This document shows positions 1 through 5,263 of a stretch of DNA of 5,263 nt, piece by piece; positions within the stretch are counted from its first letter, which is position 1, and every line of letters begins with the position of its first letter. The translations under genes and the position numbers were made by a program. Source of the stretch: Propionibacteriaceae bacterium (GTDB lineage Bacteria; Actinomycetota; Actinomycetes; Propionibacteriales; Propionibacteriaceae); the NCBI GenBank assembly GCA_030528545.1, contig JAUMYR010000031.1, forward strand, positions 1 through 5,263, given 5' to 3'. The notes beneath the pieces are model-generated. The model saw only the letters and a program-made list of their open reading frames with translations. It was not told the DNA's origin and did not search any database.

Positions 1-1013
1 CCGACCGCATTGAGCACGATCTCGGTGATGTCGAGGGGCGAACAGGCCAGTTCGGGGGAGCTGTCGAGCCTGGCTAGCAGCAATAGGTCGTTGACCAGTT
101 TACTCATCCGAATAGATTCCGCGTCGATGCGGCTGAGGGCATGGCCGGTGTCGGCGGGAAGCTCGCTACGGTGACGCAGGCTCAACTCGCTGTATCCACG
201 GATGGCGGCGAGCGGGTTGCGCAATTCGTGGCTGGCGTCGGCGACGAACTGGCGCAGTTTCGTCTCGGAGGCCTGCCGGGCCGCTAGCGCCCCCTCCACG
301 TTGTGCAGCATGTGATTGAACGCCTTCCCGACCCGGGACACCTCGTGGTTGGGATGCAGAGTGGAGACGTCGACCCGCACCGGGACCTCGACCTCTCCCT
401 GGCGCAGTTCGAGCTGGGACACCTCGCTCGCCGCCTCGGCCAGCCGGTTGAGTGGACGCACCGTGCGCCGGACCAGCGCGCCGGAGATCAGCATCGAGGC
501 GAGCACGGCCGAACATCCGAGGATCAGCGCCGCGAGCAGGAGGGTCCTAGTGGTGCTCTTGAGCTCGGCGAGGGGTAGGGCGACCACGGTCCGGGAACCG
601 TCCTTGTTCACGGACACCACCCGGTAGGAGCCGTGATGATCGATCGAGACGGTACGGACGGTGCCATCGGTGGGCAGGCTGAGCAGCGTCGTTATCGCCT
701 CCCCGGCTAGGCCCCTCGCCCGCCCGCGCTCGACGACACCGGCGATGAACTCGTTGTCTCCGACCTGCTGGATCACCAGGGTCCCCGGAGGGGTCCCCGG
801 ACGGGTCACCCCGCGGGGGCGGTCCCCCTCGCCGCGCCGAGGGTCCTGCAGTTGCAAGGCGGTGGCGGCTAGGAGCTGACTGTCGAGCTTGTCGGTCAGG
901 ATCTGGCGGACGGCGACCGTGATGAGGGCGGACAGGGCCACACTGACCGCCGCGACCAGCAAAGCGGTGCGGGTGACGAGCTGGCGGGTGAGCGTCCCCG
1001 GCTGGCCGATCAT
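1..1013 (-). CDS. Sensor histidine kinase of a two-component system, C-terminal part missing at window edge
   Basis: Membrane sensor kinase that should autophosphorylate on a His and pass the phosphate to the response regulator encoded just upstream. The frame is open for 337 codons from ATG at 1013 to the left edge, so the HATPase_c domain is outside the window. Visible order: short cytoplasmic N-terminus; TM1 about residues 17-35; extracytoplasmic sensor region about 36-156 without cysteines; TM2 about 157-181; HAMP linker (RPL at 186-188) to about 245; then the HisKA dimerisation domain with the H-box DASHELRNPLAAIRGY, phospho-acceptor His262. The residue four after His262 is Asn266, which fits the E/DxxT/N phosphatase motif of HisKA kinases, so it may act as both kinase and phosphatase. 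The start ATG overlaps the regulator's TGA as ATGA (1010-1013), implying translational coupling in one operon. The stimulus cannot be read from the sequence. Architecture resembles actinobacterial PhoR/TcrY-like kinases, but I do not assign an orthologue. Confidence 0.93.
   Translation of the reverse strand, partial: MIGQPGTLTRQLVTRTALLVAAVSVALSALITVAVRQILTDKLDSQLLAATALQLQDPRRGEGDRPRGVTRPGTPPGTLVIQQVGDNEFIAGVVERGRARGLAGEAITTLLSLPTDGTVRTVSIDHHGSYRVVSVNKDGSRTVVALPLAELKSTTRTLLLAALILGCSAVLASMLISGALVRRTVRPLNRLAEAASEVSQLELRQGEVEVPVRVDVSTLHPNHEVSRVGKAFNHMLHNVEGALAARQASETKLRQFVADASHELRNPLAAIRGYSELSLRHRSELPADTGHALSRIDAESIRMSKLVNDLLLLARLDSSPELACSPLDITEIVLNAV
779..802 (-). repeat. 12-base tandem duplication inside the sensor kinase gene
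   Basis: Plus-strand positions 779-790 and 791-802 are two adjacent copies of GGGTCCCCGGA plus one variable base (11 of 12 identical). In the kinase frame they encode PGTP-PGTL (residues 72-79), a small in-frame repeat in the extracytoplasmic sensor region. Reading frame is preserved, so the gene is intact. Confidence 0.6.
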
Positions 1014-1741
1014 GCGCCCGCGGGCTTCAGCACGTAGCCAGCGCCCCTTCTGGTGTGGATCATGGGCTCCCGCCCAGCGTCGATCTTCTTGCGGAGATAG
1101 CTGATATATAACTCGACGACATTGGCCTGACCCCCAAAGTCGTAATTCCAGACCCGGTCGAGGATCTGCGCCTTGCTCAATACCCGACGCGGATTGCGCA
1201 TCAGGTAGCGCAGCAGTTCGAACTCGGTCGCGGTCAGCGTGATGGGGTCTCCGCCCCGGGTCACCTCGTGGGAATCCTCGTCCAGCATGAGATCTCCCAC
1301 CACCAGCTGGCTGCCGGGACGTGCCTGTGTGGCCCCGGTCCGCCGCAACAGGCCCCGCAGCCGGGCGATCACCTCCTCGATGCTGAATGGCTTGGTCACA
1401 TAGTCGTCTCCCCCGGCGGTGAGGCCAGCGATCCGATCGGAGACCCCATCCCTGGCGGTCAGGAAGATCACCGGCACCTCCGGCGACTCAGCGCGGACCC
1501 GGCGCATGACTTCCATGCCGTCGAAATCGGGCAGCATCATGTCCAAGATGATGGCATCCGGGTGAGTCTCGCGTGCGGCTCTCACCGCCTCCGCTCCGGT
1601 GGACGCCGTAGTCACCTCCCACCCCTCGTAGCGCATCGCCATGGACAACAACTCGACGATGCTGGGTTCGTCATCGACGGCCAGGACACGGATCGGGGTT
1701 CCGTCTGGACGCTGGAGCCGGTTCTCTGCTGAGACTGCCAT
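1010..1741 (-). CDS. OmpR/PhoB-family response regulator, PhoP-like
   Basis: DNA-binding response regulator of 243 residues, the usual length for the family, and cognate partner of the overlapping kinase. Receiver domain about residues 17-130: acidic pocket D23-D24, phospho-acceptor D67 (in ILDMMLPD), T95 (LTAR), switch Tyr114 and K117 (TKPF). Winged-helix domain about 146-240, with TATEFELLRYL, the segment WNYDFGGQANVVELYISYLRKKID containing the recognition helix, and the C-terminal wing RRGAGYVL. From memory, both the GLTAGGDDYVTKPFS stretch and the recognition-helix region are very close to mycobacterial PhoP, and somewhat less so to TcrX. ATG at 1741 leaves about 17 residues before the first beta strand, as in PhoP. 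No good Shine-Dalgarno is visible, so a leaderless or weak-RBS start is possible. The upstream gap holds PhoP-box-like repeats, so autoregulation is likely. Domain-level identity is secure; PhoP orthology is an inference. Confidence 0.96.
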   Translation of the reverse strand: MAVSAENRLQRPDGTPIRVLAVDDEPSIVELLSMAMRYEGWEVTTASTGAEAVRAARETHPDAIILDMMLPDFDGMEVMRRVRAESPEVPVIFLTARDGVSDRIAGLTAGGDDYVTKPFSIEEVIARLRGLLRRTGATQARPGSQLVVGDLMLDEDSHEVTRGGDPITLTATEFELLRYLMRNPRRVLSKAQILDRVWNYDFGGQANVVELYISYLRKKIDAGREPMIHTRRGAGYVLKPAGA

Positions 1742-1774
1742 GGAACAACTGTCGCACGCGGCCCCACTGAATCA

Positions 1775-1803
1775 GCTGTGGGATAGCTGTGTGTTGCCTG
1801 TGA
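1775..1803 (-). promoter_or_regulatory. Triple direct-repeat operator resembling a PhoP box
   Basis: On the minus strand three 7-base units lie in tandem: TCACAGG (1803-1797), ACACAGC (1792-1786) and CCACAGC (1781-1775). They are separated by 4-base spacers (CAAC, TATC), an exact 11-base period of about one helical turn. The published mycobacterial PhoP site is a direct repeat of TCACAGC with a 4-base spacer, and each unit here matches it at 6 of 7 positions. A weak fourth unit (TCAGTGG, 1770-1764, 4 of 7) continues the register. The proximal edge is 33 bases from the response-regulator ATG, which fits autoregulation. Spacing and sequence are seen directly; binding by the adjacent regulator is inferred. 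Confidence 0.7.
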
Positions 1804-1839
1804 ACCCTGGATCGTCGGTGTCGCTTGGCCGTATGCGGC

Positions 1840-2955
1840 TCAGGCGGCGGCGACGAGGATCCCCCGCAACTCGGAGGGGGTCAGCGCGATCGGATTGCCC
1901 TTCATGGAGCTGGCCCGCTGTGCTCCCCGGACCGCCTCGGCATAATCGCTGGTCAGCAGCCCGAAACTGCCGAGACCGGCAATCCCCAGATGGCGCGCGA
2001 GTTCCCACAGCCACTCCTGTAGCGCCGAGGTATGGCGTTCCCCGGTGAGCAGCAGCGCCGCGTCCCGGTAGCGCTCGATCGCGGGATTGCCGGGCTCGCG
2101 GGCGAACATCGCCGAGAGGTTCGCCGTCGTCACCGGCGCCAGCAGGGCAGCGCAGATCGCACCGTGCGGGGCCCCGGTCATGCCCCCGAGGACGCCAGCC
2201 AGCCCGTGTACCGCGCCGAGTCTGGCGTTGGCTAGGCTCAGCCCGCCGAGCAAGGAGCACAGCGCCATGTCGGTTCGGGCGTACAGGTCGTCGGGGCTGG
2301 TGAACACCGTGGTCAGGGCGTGGGCGCGGCGCATCCCTTCCCTGGCGAAGCCGTCGGTCAGGGGGCTGGCATAGGGGGTGACATAGGGCTCAAGGCACTG
2401 AGTTAGAGCATCCATACCGGAATGCGCGCTCACCTGCGGGGGACAGGTCAGGGTGAGGACGGGATCGACGAGAGCTACGTCCGGCAACATGGCTGCCGCG
2501 CGCAGCGACACCTTGACCCGGTGCTCCCGAGAGGTCAGCACCGCGTTGGCCGTCACCTCGGTGCCGGTTCCCGCCGTGGTCGGAACGGCGATACAGCTGA
2601 TCTTCTCCGCCCCGAAGGAACGCCCCGCACCGATCACCTCGGCATAGTCCAGCGGGTCACCGCCCTGGGCGGCCAGGACGGACACCGCCTTGGCGAGGTC
2701 GAGCGGGGCTCCTCCGCCCAGTCCCACGATGAGATCGGCGCCGGCCTCACGGCAGGACGCGACCGCGGCCCGGGCGTCCTCGAAGGAGGGCTCACCACTC
2801 ACCCGGTAGCTGGCGCTAGCTTCGATGCCGAGCCCATAGCGGCCGGGGTCACTGCCGCTGACCAGAAAGACCCGCTTGTGTTCGGTGAGGCGGGCCAGCT
2901 CGGAGGAGACGTGGGCCCCGAAAAGGATCCGGCCCGCGGTCTGAAAGGTGAACAT
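1840..2955 (-). CDS. Iron-containing-type (group III) alcohol dehydrogenase family protein
   Basis: Predicted cytosolic NAD(P)-dependent alcohol/aldehyde oxidoreductase of 371 residues, within the normal family range. The N-terminal dinucleotide-binding half has the glycine motif GLGGGAPLDLAK (78-89) and PTTAGTGTEVT (125-135). The helical C-terminal metal half begins with PDVALVDP (158-165). Aligned by eye to the classical FucO ligands (Asp, His, His, His), the positions here are Asp182, Gln186, His250 and His264: the motif reads GMDALTQCLEPY where FucO-type enzymes have Asp-x3-His. The 14-residue spacing of the last two His is canonical. Metal use is therefore uncertain, and maleylacetate-reductase relatives in the same superfamily work without a metal. 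Substrate cannot be predicted. It is divergent from the PPK2 gene across 66 bases and separated from the downstream response regulator by 98 bases, so it probably has its own promoter. ATG at 2955 gives the standard family N-terminus (FxTAGRILFG). Confidence 0.93.
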   Translation of the reverse strand: MFTFQTAGRILFGAHVSSELARLTEHKRVFLVSGSDPGRYGLGIEASASYRVSGEPSFEDARAAVASCREAGADLIVGLGGGAPLDLAKAVSVLAAQGGDPLDYAEVIGAGRSFGAEKISCIAVPTTAGTGTEVTANAVLTSREHRVKVSLRAAAMLPDVALVDPVLTLTCPPQVSAHSGMDALTQCLEPYVTPYASPLTDGFAREGMRRAHALTTVFTSPDDLYARTDMALCSLLGGLSLANARLGAVHGLAGVLGGMTGAPHGAICAALLAPVTTANLSAMFAREPGNPAIERYRDAALLLTGERHTSALQEWLWELARHLGIAGLGSFGLLTSDYAEAVRGAQRASSMKGNPIALTPSELRGILVAAA

Positions 2956-3021
2956 GCATCCATCTTGCCCGGGTTATGAGAAAACCGCGCGGTGATGTGG
3001 GCAACGGTTGCAAGATGAATC
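2956..3021. promoter_or_regulatory. Divergent promoter region with nested inverted repeats
   Basis: This 66-base gap must contain the promoters for the dehydrogenase (minus) and PPK2 (plus). CATCTTGC at 2961-2968 and GCAAGATG at 3010-3017 are a perfect inverted pair, 10 of 11 when extended outward. Almost at the same centre lies the 10-base palindrome ACCGCGCGGT (2984-2993). A third dyad, GCAAC-G-GTTGC, occupies 3001-3011. A possible minus-strand promoter is TTGCCC (3004-2999), 17 bases, TCTCAT (2981-2976), a weak match that would give a leader of about 14 bases. I see no convincing plus-strand -10/-35 pair. Both start codons are preceded by the same GCAAGATG word, and neither has a strong Shine-Dalgarno. 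Confidence 0.5.
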
Positions 3022-3894
3022 ATGGCGAAGTTACCGAAGCTTGACAACGAGTTGTATGAGGCCGAACTCAACCGTTTGCAGGCCGAACTAGTCGAGATGC
3101 AGGAATGGGTCAAGGATGTCCGGGCCCGGATTGTGGTGCTGTTCGAGGGACGCGATGCGGCGGGCAAAGGCGGCGCGATCAAGCGGATCACCGAATACCT
3201 CAACCCGCGCGTCGCGCGCATCGTGGCGCTCCCGGTCCCAACCGAGCGTCAGCGCACGCAGTGGTATTTCCAGCGTTACATCGAGCACCTGCCCGCGGCG
3301 GGTGAGATCCGGCTGTTCGACCGCTCCTGGTACAACCGGGCGGGAGTAGAGAAGGTCATGGGCTACTGCACACCAGAAGAGCATGTCCGTTTCCTGCGTC
3401 AGTGCCCCCAGTTCGAGCAGATGCTCATCGACGACGGCATCTTGCTGCGGAAGTACTGGTTCAGCGTGTCCGATAAGGAACAGGAAAGGCGTTTCAGATC
3501 CCGGCTCACCGATCCGATGCGGCGCTGGAAGCTTTCTCCGACCGACTTGGAATCGTTGACCCGCTGGGAGGAATACAGCAGGGCCAAGGACGAGATGTTC
3601 GTGCACACCGACCTGCCGGGGAACCGGTGGAACGTGGTGGAGGCCGAGGACAAGAAGCGGGCCCGGATCAACATGATCGCTCACCTGCTGAACTCCATCC
3701 CTTACCATCACATCGAGAGGCCCGCCCTGGTCTTCCCGAAACGCCCGAAATCGACCGGCTATCAGCGCACCGCCCGGAGACTGCAAAACGAGGTGCCCGA
3801 CGTGACGGCGAATCTCGTGCGGCGCGACAAATATGTCGACCCCGAAGACAACGGGAACGGTGGCAACGGCAACGGGGACAGCCACGACGACTGA
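3022..3894 (+). CDS. ppk2: Polyphosphate kinase 2 (PPK2 family)
   Basis: Cytosolic enzyme that transfers phosphate between inorganic polyphosphate and nucleoside di-/triphosphates. Single-domain proteins of this type usually run toward making ATP or GTP from polyphosphate. Length is 290 residues, typical of one-domain PPK2. Walker A is FEGRDAAGKGG (41-51). Walker B with the following signature is LFDRSWYNRAGVE (98-110). The lid region includes ERRFRSRLTDP and RRWKLSPTD (155-175). The N-terminal KLDNELYEAELNRLQAELV and the YHHIERPAL segment are also family hallmarks. ATG at 3022 is supported by this canonical N-terminus; the next ATG (codon 26) would remove it. No strong Shine-Dalgarno is visible. 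The C-terminus ends in a low-complexity Asn/Gly/Asp tail (275-290) that is probably disordered. Codon 4 is TTA, rare in G+C-rich actinobacteria. The gene is monocistronic by layout: divergent from the dehydrogenase and convergent with the sugar kinase. Nucleotide preference (ADP, GDP, or AMP) cannot be settled here. Confidence 0.96.
   Translation: MAKLPKLDNELYEAELNRLQAELVEMQEWVKDVRARIVVLFEGRDAAGKGGAIKRITEYLNPRVARIVALPVPTERQRTQWYFQRYIEHLPAAGEIRLFDRSWYNRAGVEKVMGYCTPEEHVRFLRQCPQFEQMLIDDGILLRKYWFSVSDKEQERRFRSRLTDPMRRWKLSPTDLESLTRWEEYSRAKDEMFVHTDLPGNRWNVVEAEDKKRARINMIAHLLNSIPYHHIERPALVFPKRPKSTGYQRTARRLQNEVPDVTANLVRRDKYVDPEDNGNGGNGNGDSHDD
3850..3876 (+). repeat. Asn-Gly codon repeat in the PPK2 C-terminal tail
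   Basis: Reiterated AAC and GGN codons encode residues 277-285 as alternating Asn and Gly. This is a low-complexity, probably disordered extension after the folded PPK2 domain, and a plausible site of slippage-driven length variation between strains. Confidence 0.55.
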
Positions 3895-3904
3895 TCCCGG
3901 CGAT

Positions 3905-3931
3905 CCGGTGGGTGCCGCTGGTGCCCACCGG
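3905..3931. terminator. GC-rich hairpin between convergent genes, likely bidirectional terminator
   Basis: Arms CCGGTGGGTGCC (3905-3916) and GGTGCCCACCGG (3920-3931) pair over 12 positions with two G-U wobbles around a 3-base loop. The hairpin starts 10 bases after the PPK2 stop and lies 34 bases beyond the sugar-kinase stop on the opposite strand. There is no U-tract on either side; actinobacterial terminators often lack one. A second short palindrome, CCCGGCCGGG (3935-3944), follows at once and may contribute. The structure is seen in the sequence; its termination activity is inferred from placement. Confidence 0.6.
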
Positions 3932-3965
3932 GAGCCCGGCCGGGAAGCATCAGGCTCGTGGCCGC

Positions 3966-5156
3966 TCAGAGCCTGTGAGCCGCCTTCCCCGGCCGGGTGA
4001 CCAGGGTCCGAGCCGCCGCCGCGTGAGAATCGAACTCGCTGGTGTAGCGGTCCAGCCAGTCGCTGGCGAAACCGTCGGCATCCGCGGTGGGCACCAGAGC
4101 CCACACCGACCCGCCGAATCCGGCGCCGAACCCGGTGGCGCCGATGGCCCCGAGCTGGCGGGCCAGGCTGACGAGGCGGTCGGTCTCGGCGATCTGGTTG
4201 CCGAGAACGCGGGAGGCATAGGCGTGTGAGTCGTAGGCGATCGCGCCGAACCCGGCGAGATCGTGGCGCCTCAGCGCCGCGGTGGCCTCGGGGATCAGTT
4301 CCTGGGATTCGCGGATGAAGGCCCGCAGCCGCTGGGCCAGATAGTCCTGCGTACCGATCAGGCGAAGCAGCCTGGCAACGGCCTCTGGCTGGGCGAGGAC
4401 TTCGGCGAGCGTGGCGTGGGCAGCGCCAGTGTGGGAGTTCCAGCGCTCGACCAGTTCCAGCGTGGCCAGCGCCGCCCGGTTGTAGCGATCGCGGGCAGCC
4501 CCGGTCTTCTCGGCCAGAACCCCCGACACCGCCACGACGAAGGACCAGCCCGGATCGAGTTCGACGCTGTCTTCGACCACGATGGGGCAGAACCGTACCT
4601 GAGACAGATGACCGGCTTGGCAGCACAGCATCGCGGTGTGGTCCTCGGAACCGCCGAAGGTGCCAACCCCGCGATGCCCCGCGAGCCCTTTGAAACCCAT
4701 GCCGTTCTCGACACAGGCGAGGTAACCGGCCAGGTCGATCCGGTCGCCGATATTGGCGGTCCAGGCTGGGGAAGAGGTGAACCCATTGTGCTCTGCGAGT
4801 GCTAGGGCCGTAGCGACGATCAGGGCCGAGGAGGAGGACATCCCGCTCGCCAGGGGGAGGTCGGAGGAGATCCTCAGGTGGGCGGGTCGCAGTGGCCCGA
4901 AGTTGGCGCTCAGCCGGTCTACCACCGTCTGGAGATAACGACCCCAATGCCCCTCTGGCAGCGTGTGGTCCGCCCCCGCGGTGATGGATACCGCCTCGGG
5001 GGAGGCGTCCGATACCGCGGTGATACCGGTGGGTGCGTCCTCAACGGACGCGGTGACGCCCCGATTCACGGCCGCGAGCAGGGAGCGCCCGCCCGCGTAG
5101 TCGGTGTGCTTGCCCAAGACCTCAAGGCGTCCCGGAACGAACCAGGAAGGGCTCAC
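3966..5156 (-). CDS. Galactokinase-like GHMP-superfamily sugar kinase
   Basis: Predicted ATP-dependent cytosolic kinase acting on the anomeric hydroxyl of a sugar. Its 396 residues match galactokinase length. Three GHMP motifs are visible: motif 1 VPGRLEVLGKHTDYAGG (7-23), motif 2, the phosphate-binding PLASGMSSSSA (101-111), and motif 3 GATGFGAGFGGS (339-350). Arg10 corresponds to the catalytic Arg of galactokinase, and Asp172 in GGSEDHTAML is the likely catalytic base, though the usual GIMDQF context is absent. The classic GEHTDYNGG sugar-binding motif reads GKHTDYAGG (15-23): Lys16 replaces the Glu that contacts galactose, while His17 and Asp19 are kept. I therefore call it galactokinase-like rather than galK; the substrate may be another hexose or pentose. 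The start is GTG at 5156, overlapping the upstream stop as GTGA and placing motif 1 at residue 7, as expected. An ATG-only start would truncate motif 1. It is translationally coupled to the upstream partial gene. Confidence 0.92.
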   Translation of the reverse strand: MSPSWFVPGRLEVLGKHTDYAGGRSLLAAVNRGVTASVEDAPTGITAVSDASPEAVSITAGADHTLPEGHWGRYLQTVVDRLSANFGPLRPAHLRISSDLPLASGMSSSSALIVATALALAEHNGFTSSPAWTANIGDRIDLAGYLACVENGMGFKGLAGHRGVGTFGGSEDHTAMLCCQAGHLSQVRFCPIVVEDSVELDPGWSFVVAVSGVLAEKTGAARDRYNRAALATLELVERWNSHTGAAHATLAEVLAQPEAVARLLRLIGTQDYLAQRLRAFIRESQELIPEATAALRRHDLAGFGAIAYDSHAYASRVLGNQIAETDRLVSLARQLGAIGATGFGAGFGGSVWALVPTADADGFASDWLDRYTSEFDSHAAAARTLVTRPGKAAHRL

Positions 5157-5263
5157 AGCGCGACCCTGCGATCCGCTAGGGCAGCCACCACCGAGGCGAT
5201 GTCGCCCCTGCTGCTCATGTCGAGGACGCCGCAGGCCGCCGGGATCACGCGGTAGGGATCCCC
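5153..5263 (-). CDS. 3' end of an unidentified gene, cut by window edge
   Basis: Open minus-strand frame from the right edge to TGA at 5155-5153, giving the last 36 residues. It begins GDPYRVIPAACGVLDMSS and ends ADRRVAL. I do not recognise the family. It is called coding because the frame is open with normal GC3-rich codons and because its TGA overlaps the GTG start of the sugar kinase in the GTGA pattern typical of coupled operon genes. An internal ATG (5218) is too close to the end to be a likely start. A role in the same sugar pathway is only a guess from the overlap. Confidence 0.65.
   Translation of the reverse strand, partial: GDPYRVIPAACGVLDMSSRGDIASVVAALADRRVAL

Noticed and set aside
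216..245. Asn instead of the common Thr in the histidine kinase H-box
   Set aside because: Asn is an accepted alternative in the E/DxxT/N motif, so this is normal variation rather than a defect.
166..1104. Several 70-120 codon frames, mostly on the plus strand, across the histidine kinase region
   Set aside because: The kinase frame is continuous to the window edge with clear HAMP and H-box motifs, so these are overlapping shadows.
1828..1839. GCCG-TATG-CGGC mini-hairpin just after the dehydrogenase stop as a terminator
   Set aside because: The stem is only four pairs with no supporting U-tract, too weak to call.
1772..2260. A 162-codon minus-strand frame at the 3' end of the dehydrogenase that reaches into the regulator's upstream gap
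   Set aside because: It lies out of frame within the dehydrogenase and reads through the repeat operator, with Arg-rich, domain-free composition typical of a shadow frame.
2956..3021. Control of PPK2 and the dehydrogenase by the neighbouring PhoP-like system
   Set aside because: No CACAGC-type repeat pair occurs in their shared promoter region, so proximity alone does not support regulation.
3088..4947. A 619-codon open frame on the minus strand spanning both the PPK2 gene and most of the sugar kinase
   Set aside because: It is Arg/Pro/Gly-rich without recognisable domains, runs antisense through PPK2 and across the hairpin, and overlaps two confidently identified genes. Long shadow frames are expected at this G+C content.
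5153..5159. An exact TCACAGC word at the sugar-kinase start
   Set aside because: It is a single copy with no partner unit 11 bases away and lies in a gene overlap, so it is most likely chance. Similar lone CACAGC words occur inside other genes of the window.

Overview
The window is G+C-rich, roughly two-thirds by eye, with strong GC3 bias and long antisense shadow frames. That composition, the protein families and the GTG and overlapping ATGA/GTGA starts point to an actinobacterium. Genus and order cannot be fixed from this sequence. Genes are packed tightly, with no rRNA, tRNA, CRISPR array or mobile element. Four complete genes and two genes cut by the window edges account for nearly all of it, and no gene-free stretch exceeds 100 bases.

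Layout from left to right. (1) 1-1741, minus strand: a two-component system. The OmpR/PhoB-type response regulator (1010-1741) comes first and overlaps by 4 bases a membrane sensor histidine kinase (1-1013), whose C-terminal ATPase domain lies off the left edge. In the 98-base gap before the regulator are three direct repeats at exact 11-base spacing that match the mycobacterial PhoP-box layout. This suggests the system controls its own transcription. (2) 1840-2955, minus strand: an iron-containing-type alcohol dehydrogenase in which one of the four canonical metal ligands appears to be Gln instead of His. (3) 2956-3021: a 66-base divergent intergenic region with nested inverted repeats. (4) 3022-3894, plus strand: a polyphosphate kinase 2. 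(5) 3895-3965: a convergent gap with a strong GC-rich hairpin, probably a terminator serving both sides. (6) 3966-5156, minus strand: a galactokinase-like GHMP sugar kinase with an altered substrate motif, coupled through a 4-base GTGA overlap to (7) an unidentified gene whose last 36 codons enter at the right edge (5153-5263).

Possible joint function: polyphosphate-driven nucleotide phosphorylation (PPK2), a sugar kinase and an NAD(P)-dependent alcohol/aldehyde oxidoreductase form a small metabolic neighbourhood beside a PhoP-like sensor system. No PhoP-like repeat pair was seen in front of the metabolic genes, so their control by the adjacent system is not supported. I found no clear evidence of a wholly new system. 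The items most worth a second look are the three-copy operator, the GHMP kinase with a Lys-for-Glu change, and the Gln-for-His change in the dehydrogenase.
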